From positions 1,550,001-1,614,000 of the forward strand of contig JBCAMK010000014.1 of assembly GCA_038503065.1 (NCBI GenBank): a DNA stretch of 64,000 bases, read 5' to 3'. Position 1 is the first letter of the stretch. Each line of letters opens with the position of its first letter. This DNA comes from Paragyromitra xinjiangensis. Lineage: Eukaryota > Ascomycota > Pezizomycetes > Pezizales > Discinaceae. The notes under the pieces are model-generated. The model saw nothing but the letters and a program-made list of their open reading frames with translations. It had not been told where the DNA came from and searched no databases. This document shows positions 33,598 to 46,268 of the stretch, piece by piece. Made by a program: the position numbers and the translations under genes.

Positions 33598-34380
33598 CTA
33601 CAGAAGTGACCTGTAGCACAGTAAACAACTAGATACTCTAGCTACCGCAAATGTAACCTTGTGTTTGGTGCGCGGTTGGTGGGGTGGGGAGCTTGGTGAA
33701 GACGGCACCATTGGTATAATCAAGCGAGAGTGGAGAAGCGGGGAGCCCACCGCGGAATTTCCAAATAGCCCAAGACACCACCCCGTAGAGGTGAAATATT
33801 CAGCTATGGTCGCAAAGGCACAAAACGTCACTGAGATATAAGACATCCGCCAAAACTGGCTTGGCAACCAGGATTGTTCTTCCCGTGGCATGTCTCACTC
33901 TAGCACAGCACCTGAATGTTTCCTGCATGCCACAACACGGCCCAACCAAACGGGGCTGTCAATCGGATGAAGAATATTGTGACATTATCCATAAAATGTG
34001 GTAGCTTTTTCGTGGTTTTATAGGCATTCAGGTTTTTTCGTTGTTCCGTGGTTTCGTTTAGCCCCACAGCTACCTGATGTACCCAGGAAGCCCTGTTGGC
34101 ATAGGAGGTGAATGTTCCTAATGAACGAATTCTCTTAGCATGCGCAGTAGTTTCATCGAGTGACTTCTTATGATCACTGTGTACTCTAGTAGCTCTTCGG
34201 CGGCAGATGTCGATATCCATGTGTTTTGGGAGAAATCCTAAGAAACGCATGCCTAGAAATAAGGGGGCTATGTGCTTACCACCACAGCATATATCAGCTC
34301 ACACAAGCATATCGCCTCTAGATCGACCCAATATGTCTTCAGGTTGTGGTTATATGATGCATGTGATATAGTTGCCTCCA
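33598..34380 (-). pseudogene. Possible multi-exon membrane-protein gene or remnant
   Basis: Minus-strand pieces appear to join. A frame at about 34380-34280 (NLKTYWVDLEAICLCELIY) ends near a GTAAGC donor. A short intron with a TTTCTAG acceptor follows, then a frame from 34254 to about 33903 ending in the hydrophobic segment FIRLTAPFGWAVLWHAG. A last frame at 33891-33598 contains a second hydrophobic run (MSYISVTFCAFATIA). I found no ATG-led first exon. The helix-then-two-hydrophobic-segments layout faintly recalls a decayed CorA-like C-terminus, but no GMN is present. I treat it as a likely remnant. Confidence 0.3.
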
Positions 34381-36187
34381 CCACAGCCTCTGTTGTGAGT
34401 AGATAGGACAGCCACCTACCTCATACCCTCTTGAAGGCTTCAGGAATATCTGAAACAGAGGCGTTTGAAGCGAGGGTGATGTCAAAAGAGGGAACGTGGA
34501 GGAGCAGAGGGGGGGAAACTGATTTTATTGGCTGATCGTGCACAAGAGATGAGGTTGAAAAGGCACGCTATATATAGCAAAAAGAGCCGCAGCTAGTAAC
34601 GAACTAGACTACCTAGTCTCCGCTAGTCCTCCATACGCACGAAAGCATATTACAACAGGTACATAAGTCAATGATGGTTCGGTTGGTTGCTGTGTTTGAT
34701 GCAACCCCCTTGCGCCACTGCCAAATAGCAGCCTGGGTAACCTAAGAGCGGTCTCAGCTAGTTGCCCATCTCACCGATCTCCTTTCTTGACTAGCCCATA
34801 GATGTGGCTAGGTTTAGCCTTATGATATGTCTGGGGCTGTAGTAAGAGGGCGGGGAGGGTAAATGAATTAGTGGCATGGTTCGCAAAAAACCACCAGCAT
34901 ACACTTTGGAACACTGGCCAATTGGCCATGACGACTTGGGCTTAACAGATCTGTATGTAGTAGTTGAAACGAAGCAAAACTACTCGGGCTGCGATATTGA
35001 GATAAGAAGAGTAAGACCTAGTCCTCAGATATAAAGATTATCACGATCTCTTGGGAATGCTACAGATATTGAAGATGGAAAGATCGTCGAGGTGATTTCT
35101 TACTCTTTCCGACTTCGGTTATGAGGTAACCCTAACCCCAAGCTACTTCCACAACAGCGGATTCTAGCTTATGGAAAGGGGCCAAGAGAAGAAACCCCGA
35201 GAGATAGTGCGGTAGAATAGAGACAATTAATCTTGAGAATATTGGAGAGTTCGAACGCTATCTTGGCCATGATGAGGGAGAACTTAAAAATTTACAAAAT
35301 AAGATAACCCAATTTCTGTCCCAAGCGACCGGTACTTCAAGGAACGGCTGTACCCATATACCAGGGTAAGGACCTGAAAACGTAGGGTGTATGGCTTTGT
35401 ATGGTGCGAAGCCGTCCGCGTGCAAGGATATTTCGTCACACAAACCCACCACCCATGCTTTCAGGTTCATACTCTGGTGTACGAGTAGAAGCACATATAC
35501 CAGGGCTGAGATATAAACGTGGGTTACACGCAAAATCATGGGGCTTGTGTCCCGAATCTAGACCCTAGCTGCAAGGCTGAGCTGCCGATTACCGAGGTGT
35601 GGGCTCCAAAGTGCTTACGGACCCCACGGGCTTAAAAAACTGGGGTATTAATTAATTCTGTGGGGCTTGCTCGGGGAGTCATGATAGCTTAATGTTGCAT
35701 ATTCTTGAGATAAAGGGCAGCTGTGTGCTAGGACGCAGTAAGCGCACGCGTGCAGATCTCACAGTAGTTGAATTACGTAGTTGTAGGCGTATTGCGGTAG
35801 AGTTTTTTCTAGGACCACTTGAGGAAATGTAAATACATGGCAAAGGTCGGTTATCACCGAAGGCGTTCGCCTTGACAAAGCTAAATGTGATTGTGGGTCG
35901 GGATCTTTCTAAGCTAATGGGCCATGTAAAACCTTGCCAAGATGACAGCTCTCTTAGTTTGGGCACTTAAATATCAATCAGGGGCAGTTTTATGGGGTTG
36001 TCAATAAAAGACCTGTCTATTAGCATAGATACCAGCCTCGTAAGCAATAGCCCACATCACGAACTATCACTCGAACAAAGTGCAGTTCTCAATTCACCTG
36101 TAAGTCTATCGTATACGTAATATCTGATACTGTGAATAAAGTACATGACACAAATCGACATAAACCTCCCACACTTTGATCCACAAC
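34381..36187. other. Intergenic between ankyrin-CorA 2 and 3
   Basis: No intact gene is seen. A TATA-like TATATATAGC lies at 34567-34576. A coding fragment at 35258-35539 is listed separately. A minus frame at 35679-35966 shows no domain. Confidence 0.4.
35258..35539 (-). pseudogene. Fragment with NLKAWVV motif
   Basis: An ATG-led minus frame of 93 codons contains a hydrophobic N-terminus (VYISALVYVLLL), then NLKAWVVGLCDEIS and YKAIHPTFSGPYPGIW. The middle resembles the fragment at 7345-7590 in both protein and DNA. It is probably a first exon or broken copy of the same unknown small gene family. Confidence 0.35.
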
Positions 36188-39100
36188 CTAAAGGTCTTTT
36201 AACTTAGTCCACTGTCTCGGAGGAGGTTTAAACTCAAACACCGCGCTCGTTCTCCTTCTCCCTGATTCCAAGTCATCATGACGCATTTTTTTCACTGTCT
36301 CCCGCCAGCCGCGTCCTAGGTTTGCTGAGAGTGCTTTCAGCTTTTCGGGGATAGTCGCGTCATCGCCGCTTTCAGGCCATTCCTCCATCTGTGGTTATTT
36401 TTGTTAGCCCCATCTCGTAGTGCTAGTATCACATGTTGGATGGGAGACGTACCCGGAAAATCTTCAATAGCCCCCAGACTGAGATGACCAGCATGAAGAT
36501 TAGTGCACCTAGCACGACAACCCAGTACCATGGCGGACCACCGTTGATTAGGTCAATATTCATCCCAAACACGGACTAAAAGTGCAGGTGTCAACGGTAG
36601 AAATGGGGGTTATGTGTAGTTATATCCTTACCGCGACAAACATTAAGGGTAAGAAGATAAACTGTTGAGGTGCGTGTCAGCAACCGTGTTTTCCCAGGGT
36701 TATGAATGAGCCTACAGTGATCCAACTAAGTCGTTTCATACTCATTCCCGTTATCTTCGAGGTGCGCGCTTCGTAGATCGAAACTAAATTAAATTCCTAG
36801 GACCAATAAGTCGCCATTAGCAACGCGGGCTGGAGGTTACACCAGAGAGGTGTATTGTACTCACGAGTAGGATCATCTCCTTTGTCTTATCGTCGAGCTT
36901 CCTAATCTCAACCTCAACCTCCAGCTCCATCCTTCGAATTGCTTTCGATAGTTTACTGATCGCCGCTTCGGTTTTTCCTCGTTTGGCCTGAACCTCCATC
37001 CTATCCCCCGCCTGATCAAAAAGGTGTCGTTGTTTTTCAAAATCCTGTACCAAATCCCTAGCCTTGCGTACATGAGTTTGTAGGAGAGCTCTGAAATTAC
37101 TCCACTGTTGCGCATCGATTAGGAGATTGTCGATAAAGTTGGTCGTTCTCCCCTTCTTCTGTAAGAGGATCTTACGCTGTACGGCCACACCAAAGTTACC
37201 CTCTGGCCTTAGTGAAAGGTTTTTAATTACTCACGTTTATAACTTGGTGTATGTCTGCTTTCTCAAATAAAGCCCTCCACTCTTCGTGTATGTGAAGAAT
37301 AAATAGGGTAAAAAAGTCAATTCCATTATCGGGAATCCACCCGATATCTATTGTGCTTCTGAAATCTACCGACCGGAATATAGGGTATGAATTCGCATCA
37401 ATAAGTGTTTCGGGATCAGGTTGGAAATCCTGAACACAAGCTTTCCGCATGATCCAAGAAATCTCTTTTTTCTGGAGATCTGCTTGAAACGGCCTGCCTA
37501 AGTTTTCCGAAGTTTGATCATCCTCTGTATTTGGAACCTGCAATAACTCAAAGCAAATATAACAGCTTAGAAGTGCTAACGGTGCAATTAGAATGGGTGC
37601 AGGACGAGAACTTAGAACTGTTAGTCTGGCCACTTACCTCTCTTGTCGATTTCTGTGACTAGATTTCCAACTTTGGAAAGGCCATAACCGCTTGATGCCC
37701 CAAATTGGAGCAACTGGAACCACTGCCATTCTATTACGGAGCCATCAGTGGAAGCTTGTTGTCTGGAGGACTTGGGTGTTTCAGTATTTATATCTAGTGC
37801 TGGAAACAGAATCTTATCTCTAGAGCCAGAGCTGAAGCTTAATTAGCCTAGTACCAAAGTAGGGTGTGTGATAACATACTAGAGCCTTCGAATAACTGGG
37901 AACCCGAAGTAGTCGGAAGCAGTGAAGGGGGGAGGTTTTTGGGGGTCTCCGGTTAGCTCAATTTTAATGCTGGGCTTTTCATGAACAACGCCTGCACTGG
38001 ACCGATTTCCAGTACTGCCTGCTATTGATACTGAATCAGATCCCCCACGAGAAGATAGTGTTTCTTTTATTACAATAACATCTGTATCTTCTGCATTTAA
38101 CATCATGCGCCAACTGCTCATTTCCCGTCTCCCAACGTCGCAACCATGCTCAAGTAACAGCTTAACGAATTCAGTTGGTTTAGAAGAAGACTTTAGGTCA
38201 TGGAGCAAAATGTCTAATGGCTTCCGGTTCTCGTAATCCTCAGACTCGGTGTTGGCTCCAGCTTTCAAAAGCAGGACGGCGGATTGGTTATGTTGGTCCC
38301 TGATAGCGCAATGCAGTGGGGTCGCTCCGTCCAAGGCTTGCAAATGCAGGTCAGCACCTTTTTTCAGCAATAACTGAACCATTTCAGGGTTAGAGATGGC
38401 CCAAGTGAGACAGGTGCGGCCACGTTTGTCGCGGGTATTGATATCCACACCAGCTTTTAGTAAAGTTTGCACAACGCCATAATGGCCTCTTTCTGTTGCC
38501 AGCCGAAAAGCTGTCATATCAGGGTTTCCCGCAACAATACCGACGCCGTGGCTCATCAAAGTACGTACCACGGCTTCATGCTCTCTTTTTGCTGCAATCC
38601 ACAAGGGCCATATATCGCCGGGGATATCCACGATTTCGGGGTTTTCGTTCTCTACCACCTTCCGCAGTTCCTGTCGCTCCAAGAAGACATCATTGATCTT
38701 AGCGCCAGCATTCAGCAGAGTCGAAACGATCTCCGCATGCCCGTCCTCGATTGCTACTTGTAGAGCCGTTCTTCCGCCCCAGGTCGACGATGGATCGCTG
38801 ATATTGATGCCTCTTTTCAGTAACATCGGTAATATATCAGCACCCCCCCCTCCCGCTAATGCCCGTAATTTTGCTATTTTGCTATACGCCAATCGCGTAG
38901 TATCTATGCTAGCGCCGGCTTTCAGTAGGATCGATACTACCTCAGCGTGCCCGCCCTCTACTGCGGCAAGCAATGCTGTTCTTCCGTTATACTCCGAGGG
39001 TGTAGCTTCGATATTGGCGCCGGCTTTCAGTAGAATCGATACCAGTACAGCATCACCAGCAGCTGCTGCCATCTGCAATGCCGTTCTCCCATCAAGTTGC

Positions 39101-40098
39101 GCTTCGATGTTGGCATCAGCCTTTAGCAGTATTGACACTGTCTCAGCGTGTCCGCCTTCCACTGCAGCGTGCAATGCTGTTCTCCCACCGTGTTCCAACT
39201 GTGGGACATCGACGTTGGCACCAGCTTTAAGTAGAATCGATACTATCTCGGCGTATCCACCTGCTGCTGCTACCTGCAATATTGTTCTTCCGTCAAGTCG
39301 TGCTTGGATGTTGGCGCCAGCTTTTAATAGCATCGATACTATCTCGGTTCGCCCACCCTGTATTGCTGCCTGCAATGCTGTCCTTCCGTCAAGCTGCGCT
39401 TCGATATTGGCACCGGCTTTTAGCAAGATCGACACTATTTCGGCGTGTCCGTCCTCCGCGGCCGCATGCAGTGCTGTCCTTCCGCTATACTCTGATGGCG
39501 GAGCATGGACGTCGGCACCGGCTCTAAGTAAAACTGACACTATCTCGGGGTATCCGCCCTCCACCGCTAGTTGCAATGCTGTTTTCCGATCAAACCGTGC
39601 TTCAGTCCTGGCGCCGGCTTCTAGTAGAATCGATACTATCTTGGTATGTCCACTCTCCGCCGCTACCTGCAATGCTGTTACCCCATCACACTGCGCTTCG
39701 ATGTTGGTACCAGCTTTCAGTAGGATCGAAACCACTTCGGTATGTCCACCTTTCGCTGCTGCCTGCAATGCTGTCTTTCCGCATGCTATGTTTTCGCATA
39801 TATTTCTTCTAACTTGCATGACATGGTGTATTTCACATCTTTCAGGCTCACCGTTTAAATCTGCGTCTGCGTTGAGGAGGATGTTGACGATCTCTTCATG
39901 TCCACCCGCTGATGCCTCCTGAAGTGCATATTTAATGTCGCTCTTTTGGTTAACTGTGTCTAGGTTGCCTAAAAGCGCTTGTATCTCGTTGCTGTGACCT
40001 TTCCTTACTGCTTCAAGGAGTATTTTTCGTTGATCTGAAGCTCGCCCATTCTCTCCGGTTCCTGCTTCCGAGTAAATAGGAAGTTCGTTCGAAGCCAT
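36188..40098 (-). CDS. Ankyrin-repeat / CorA-like protein 3 (1166 aa)
   Basis: CDS complement(join(36188..36388,36453..36575,36632..36661,36716..36796,36865..37176,37235..37575,37638..37831,37881..40098)), with the first coding exon ending at 37880/37881 after the dinucleotide TA of a split Tyr codon. ATG 40098 (MASNELPIY) is chosen over an upstream in-frame GTG. Residues 1-739 hold about 16 ankyrin repeats, mixing 35-residue (APPSEYSGRTALHAAA) and shorter (EAQLDGRTALQAA) units. Next come EKSEISW-type KEISWIMRKA, FRSTIDIGWIPDNG, a stalk rich in Lys/Glu, the EARTSK...KRLSWIT helix, micro-exon FIFLPLMFVA, GMN at 1063-1065 and TM2. The basic tail ends in RQWTKLKDL. This copy has the cleanest splice sites and served as reference for the family. 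A CorA-like cation channel with an ankyrin sensor is inferred. Confidence 0.88.
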
Positions 40099-41897
40099 AT
40101 TTGATAGTGGCGAATTTGTGTTTAGTCGCACGGTTAAGTTGATAGTCGGTAGATAGTCGACAGAAAGGTGAAATACTGCTTATCGAATTTTTGCGGGAAG
40201 GTGGAGCAAGATGTTTGCCCCTAGGTAGTAGACTTCCATAGGAGTGGAATATAGCCAAGTGAATGCTGGCGCCCTAGTTGGCGGTATAATATGACGGGAT
40301 GAACCTACCTTGGGGTAAAGTCTCCACAAGTTCCATATACCATCTCTCCATTGGTCGGGTGGATTGACACCCACGTGTAGTGGTGAGTTGGCCCATCAGA
40401 GACTTTTGACGACAGCCCGCAAAAAACAAAACTTCTCAGCATCGAATCTGAAATTTGATCTTTCTGGTAACGACTTCCGATCCACGCGCACCCAGCAGAT
40501 CCGTAACTTCGTTAGTGAAGTGAAAGATTATGCGGGGTGGAGCAGAGAGAGAGCACCGATGCGCATTTCCCTCTAACTAGCGAAGATCTACCTGCGAAGC
40601 GGCACCTTAGATTTAGCAAATCGGATAATTCGCAGTAATAGAACCTATCATAGGTGTTAGCAGGATTGGTGGGGTTATTTGCGGGTTAAGGACAACACTG
40701 CTCTACCTGCATGAAGTAGTCACTTCATGCCAATGGAAGCGACATAGACCAGCAAAGTTCTTGGGGAACCAGGCTAATTATTAAATTATCGATTAATCAG
40801 ATTGATGTTATCCCGGGGGATGTAGATCTTGGAGCGGAGCTGATGAATTTCATGGGACCTCGATAAGAGGTTGAGGTTGAGAACTACATGTATGTAAGAG
40901 CACGTGGCTCCAGCGCATGGGTTTACCCTTTTCGGTTCGCTTAGCTTGACGGGGAGAGAGCCTTGCAAAGCACACGACGTCGAGCAACTTTGTGGCGTCA
41001 AATGCAGCCAGCAAGCAGGTTTTTGGGGAGAAACTATTCGCCATCTCAACAAATAAAAACTTACATTCCGCTCCTCCGTGTGCTGGATTCATCTGCTTCA
41101 TCGATGGTCACTGGCTTCATGACCTGTCACTCGTGTCGGGAGAGCTTCTGAACCGAGATTGCTTGGGTGTGGCTCCGGAGGTTAGGATGAGAGAGAGGCA
41201 TAGATACCTGAGCACATGGGCTTCCGGCAGTAGCTACATGGATATGTAGATAGGGCACGCTGGTTGAAACGTCGTGTGCTGTTCTCTCGCGTCCCTACAG
41301 TAGAATGAGTGCAGGTTCGCGGATACTCCTCATCAGCTCTAAATCGAACGTCATAGAGTAGTTTAGACCTCCAGTACATGTAGTTCCAACTGCTAAATGA
41401 TACACTAGAGTTTCGATGGCAAATTTCACCTGTGTGGTTGTTAAAAATTTAATAATAGGTGCCTTATGTTGGGTCATGTAAATGCCCAATTATGGTCATT
41501 GACATGAGCAAAGGAACACACTAAGCCTAATTGGGCTCAAGACAACTTGCGCCTGTCACATGATTCTCTAATGTGTCAATTGGTTTACTACTTGACGAAT
41601 ATGGTTAGACTGTGGGAGAATGAGTAGTGGCTTGTGTTTCATTAGTTGGATCTTAGTGTTACCGTTATACTTAATGTGGAATTCAACCCTTCTCATAAAC
41701 ATGTTTATTAAGTCTGAGCTGAATTCGAGTTGTCTCGAACCTGCCTCTGGGGCTCTGTGATGTGAACACAAGAAACACACTAAGCCTAATTGGATTTGGT
41801 TTGAGGCAAGAATTCGAGATTCCTCTTCTGTTGCTAATGCAAATAAATTCTAACACGAATACTAATAATAACCTTAGACCCAAATAACCAGAACTAG
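40099..41897. other. Intergenic between ankyrin-CorA 3 and 4
   Basis: This contains the presumed promoter of ankyrin-CorA 3. A minus-strand frame at 40850-41101 (internal MANSFSPKTCLLAAF) has no partner exon that I could support. Nothing else is recognised. Confidence 0.4.
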
Positions 41898-44800
41898 CTA
41901 GTTATATTTCAACTTAGTCCACTGCCTCGGAGGTGGCTTAAAGCCAACAGCCGTTCCTACCTGCCGGGTAGACCGCTTTCTTTTCGAGCCTTTCCGCCAA
42001 CCTCGCCCAAAGTTCATCACTAACGCCTTACACTTTTCCAGTAAAGTTGCATCCTTGTAGTTTTCAGACCATTCTTCGATCTACACATGGTTAGCCATAG
42101 GATGCCCGGATTTTTCATTTAGTATGGATGAACTTACTCGGAGAAGCTTCAGAAAGCCCCAGACTGTGATGACTAAACAGAAAAGAGATGCACTGAGCAC
42201 AATAACCCACCACCAGTGCCCAGGGCTATCATTGATAATATCTACGTTCATTCCGAATAGGGACTAAGAGCATTATTAGCAAAGCTGAGATGTGTTTGGG
42301 CGGTGGGGAGGTTGTGTAATTACCGCAACGAACATCAATGGTAAAAAGATAAACTATTCCATTAGTTTCCATATCTTATTGTATTTAGGGGTAGCTTACC
42401 GTAATCCAACTAAGCCGTTTCATGCTTATCCCCGTGACCTTTGACGTACGAGCCTCGTAAATAGAAACCAAACTAAATTCCTAGAAATCCTCAATCTCCA
42501 TCAGCAAGCTCGGTCAAGGTCTCTCTTGTGGTGCCATTGCATAATTACCAACTGAATCATCTCTTTCGTCTTTTTATCCAGTTTCTTAATCTCAACCTCA
42601 ATCTCCTCTTCCATCTCTTTAATCGTGCTTGATAGCTTTTCTGTTGCTATCTGACTAGCTGGCTTTCCGTCAGTTCCTCCATCCACTGCCGTAGCACGCA
42701 CCTCCTCACGAAGGAAAAGCTTTTCTTCAAAATCCCTTCGGAGGTCGCCGGCCTTGCGGACGTGGATTTGTAGGAGAGCTCGGAAGTTGCTCCAAGTTTG
42801 TGCATCGAGTAGTAGGTTATCGATGAAATGGGCGGTTTTTCCCTTATTCTGCAAGAGGACTTTGCGCTATAATCACCAGAGAACGGTAAGCTATCCTCGG
42901 CTCTTGGAGGAAAAAAACTGAAAATAGTAGATTCGCCCTGGAGCAACAAGAGGGAGGATACTCACATTTGTAGATAAGTGTGAGTCTGCCTTCTCGATCA
43001 AAACCCTCCACTTCGCATGTAAATCAAGAATAAACAAAGTAAAAAAATCGATCCCATGATCCGGAATCCACCCAATATCCAGCGTGCTTCTAAAATCCTC
43101 AGATCGAAAAACAGGGTTATAGTTCGCATCGATTGGTTTTCCAAGAGATTGGACATCAGAAGTAGTATGTCGTTTCCGCATAGTCCACGCGATCTCACTT
43201 TTTTGAGCCTTTGTCGGAAAAGACTTGCCCGAAGTGAGTGCTCTTGCATCCCAACCATTCTCATCATCGCTTTCCTCCTCGGTTTCTGGGTCGTGTACTA
43301 GCAGCTCGAAGCAGACATAGCAGTTTAAAAATGCTACTCTGCTGGTTAGCGTGGCTCATAGCTCAACCTTTGGGTCCAAGTGGTTTCACCTCGTTTGTCT
43401 GTTGTGGTCAGTTTTCCGATTTTGGGAAGCCCGATGTTGGATTGCTGGTCATTCTGGTAGAAATCATGTGCCAAGAACCAGCTCCATTCGATGATGGTGT
43501 TGCTTCCGAATTCAGCTGGTTTTTTCCAGGAATTGAACCATGGTCCAAGGTCGGGGAGTCGGGAATCCGGGAAAATGTTAGAGCCAGCACTGCAATACAG
43601 TTAGTTCCCCGTTGATTTTAGGTGTTGGGTATGGCTTCACTTACTAGAGCCTTCGTTCGATCGGCGAGTGGGCGGGCTTAACAACCGCTAATTCAGGGCG
43701 GCTTTTGAGCGAGTTAATAGTAATGATAGGCTTCCCGGAAATACGGGTCCTACTAGAACTTTCTCTACCGATAGCAGCTGTGGGCGTTTCTGGAGTGGAT
43801 TCTCTAAGTTGAGTTGGAGCTCGGCGCGAGACAAGGGTTTCGCTGATCATGACAAGATCGTCCTGCCCTGACTGTAACAGTTTACGCCAACCTTTTAGTT
43901 CGCAGTGCCGAATACCACAACCATTCTCAAGCAACAGTTTGACGAGAGGGACAGCACGTGGTTTTGAGGAATGGAGCAAAATGTCTAGTGGCCTGCGATT
44001 TTCGTAATCTTCCGCTTCGGTGTTGGCCTCCGCTTCCAGTAACAGAATCAGGGACGTAATGCTATCACTCAGTACCGCTTGGTGGAGCGGAGTAGCCCCA
44101 TTCGAGTCTTGTATATTCGTGTCGGCGCCATTCTCTAACAATATCTTTACTACATTGGGATGACGAATGGCATAGCCCAGACAAGTACTGCCATATTGGT
44201 TCTGAGCATTGACATCCACACCTGCGCGAAGTAGAATCTGGACCACATCTTCGTGCCCCGCAGCCGCCGCCGCCCAGATCGCTGAGTTTGAGTGGGCACC
44301 AGCGTCTAGTAGAAGTTGCACTACTTCTCCGTGGCCTGCGCCCGCTGACGCTGACAAGGGAGAGCTTCCGGGATATCCTGGTATTGTATGAAAGTTTGCC
44401 CCTGCATCGATAAGTACCTGAACTATATCAGCTCTTCCGGCACCCAGCCCAAGGAGCAAAGTCTGTCCGGACATTCCAAATGCCGGAGCGTTAATGTCAG
44501 CTCCAGCCCTCACGAGACTCCGTATCACTTTTTCGTGCCCGCTATTCCATGGTCGACCTGAGATCTGCCAGACAGCTTCTTTGCCAATTTCCACTCCTGC
44601 AGTCATGAGCATGTTGACTATTTTATCGTGTCCGCCTTGGATTGCCATATCTAATGCGTTTCTCGCATAGCCGCCCGGCGGGGGCCCAGCAGTGGTATTA
44701 AAGCCTGCATTCAGCAAGATCGACACTATTTCAGCGTGTCCGCCCTCAGCCGCTCCTTGTAGTGGTGTTTTCCCTAAATAGGGTGACGGATTGGCGTTGA

Positions 44801-46268
44801 CGTTAGCGCCCGCGTCTAGTAGGATCGTTACTACTCTAGTATGCCCGCCCTCCGCCGCCGCCTGCAGTGCGGTTCTCCCACCATTATGCGCTGGCAAAGC
44901 ATCAATTTCAGCGCCTACAGTTAGCAATGTCGACACTATTCTTGCATGTCCGCTTCCTGCTGCTGCTTGCAATGTCGTCCGACCATAGCTCGCTGATGAG
45001 ATAGCATTAACATCGGCGCCTTCATCCAGTAGAATCGACAATATCCCCTCATGGCCATTCTCCGCTGCAGCTTGTAGCGCTGTTCTGCCGCAATACCATG
45101 ATGGTAGTGCGTTGACCTTAGCTTCCTCTTTTAAGAGGATCGACACAATTCCAGCATGCCCGCTACTTGCTGCCGCCTGCAACGCCGTTTTTCCGAAGCC
45201 CGGTGATGGATTGGCATTGATCTCAGCGCCTGCAGTTAACAGAGCTGTTACGATTTCCGCATGTCCGCCCTCCGCCGCTGCTTGTAATGCTGTTCTTCCG
45301 TGGTCCTTCGATGGTAGAGCGTTGATGTCTGCGCCGGTCCTAAGGAGGGAAAAAACTACTTCCTGATGCCCACGTCCAGCTGCTGCTTGCAATGCTGTTC
45401 GGCCAGAATAACTTGATGGTGCGGCATTGAACTCAGCACCAAATCTCAGTAAGAATGATATTACCTCAGTGTGTCCACCTTCCGCTGCCGCTTGCAATGC
45501 TGTTCTCCCACAATACTCTGCAGGCGGGGCATTAATCTGAGCCCCAAAACCCCATAAATCCTGTACCACTGGAACGCTCCCACTTTCCGCCGCTGCTTGT
45601 AACGCTGTTCTTCCCCAGCATTGTCCTGGTAAGGCGTTGATCTCAGCACCAGCTTTCAACAAAGTAGATACAACTTCAGCATGGCCACCCCCTGCTGCTG
45701 CTTGCAATGCTGTCCTTCCGTATTCTTTTGACGGTGGTGCGTTGACGTCCGCTCCAGCGCCGAGAAGGCTGAAAACTATCCCCAGGTGCCCACCTCCAGC
45801 TGCCGCCTGTAGTGCTGTTCTCCCGTGGCATTCTGATGGTGGAGCATTGACGTTGGCACCTGCTCTTAGCAGGGTCGATAAGGTTTCGACGTATCCCCCC
45901 TCTGCCGCTGCTTGTAATGCTGTTCGTCCGTGTGCGTTGATATCGCCATCGGTGTAGGTATATCCTGGTACGTCGAATAACGCTCGGATTACTCTCTCAT
46001 GGCCACCGGTTGATGCTTCCAGAATAGCCTTAGTGATGTCCTGCTTTCTAATCGATATGTTGGTTTTGCCTCGTTTCCCCAAGAGTGCCTGTACTTCCTC
46101 TTCATCACCGCTCCTTGCTGCCTCCATAAACCTTGCCCTCTGGTCTGGGCCTTCATCGCGGTCCACATCAAAGGTCTGAGTAGGGGTGTTGCTCCTAGAC
46201 GCGCCTGGGGAGTTGCTCCTAACTTCTTCGTTTGTTAGGGCTGGGGGTTCGTTCGACTGCGTAGCCAT
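41898..46268 (-). CDS. Ankyrin-repeat / CorA-like protein 4 (1310 aa)
   Basis: CDS complement(join(41898..42080,42138..42263,42324..42353,42400..42480,42549..42866,42966..43336,43390..43589,43645..46268)), in frame. ATG 46268 (MATQSNEPP) follows an in-frame GTG that I reject. Residues 1-874 contain about 20 ankyrin repeats, mostly the 35-residue GRTALQAAAEGGH form. One irregular stretch (about 560-640) is where the pattern loosens (GGYARNALDMAIQGGHD). Then come KSEIAWTMRKR, FRSTLDIGWIPDHG, the stalk, KRLSWIT, micro-exon FIFLPLMFVA and GMN at 1212-1214. TM2 follows after a short NDSPGHWWWV loop. The basic tail is RKGSKRKRSTRQ. In CorA proteins the GMN loop lines the ion entrance, so its retention argues for a working pore. 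Confidence 0.87.

Noticed and set aside
38693..39922. Long plus-strand open frames (up to 409 codons) opposite the ankyrin exons
   Set aside because: They have the monotonous pattern SRIDTISACP-AAACNAVLP, the exact antisense of the ankyrin consensus. Similar frames occur opposite all the arrays. They are codon-bias shadows.
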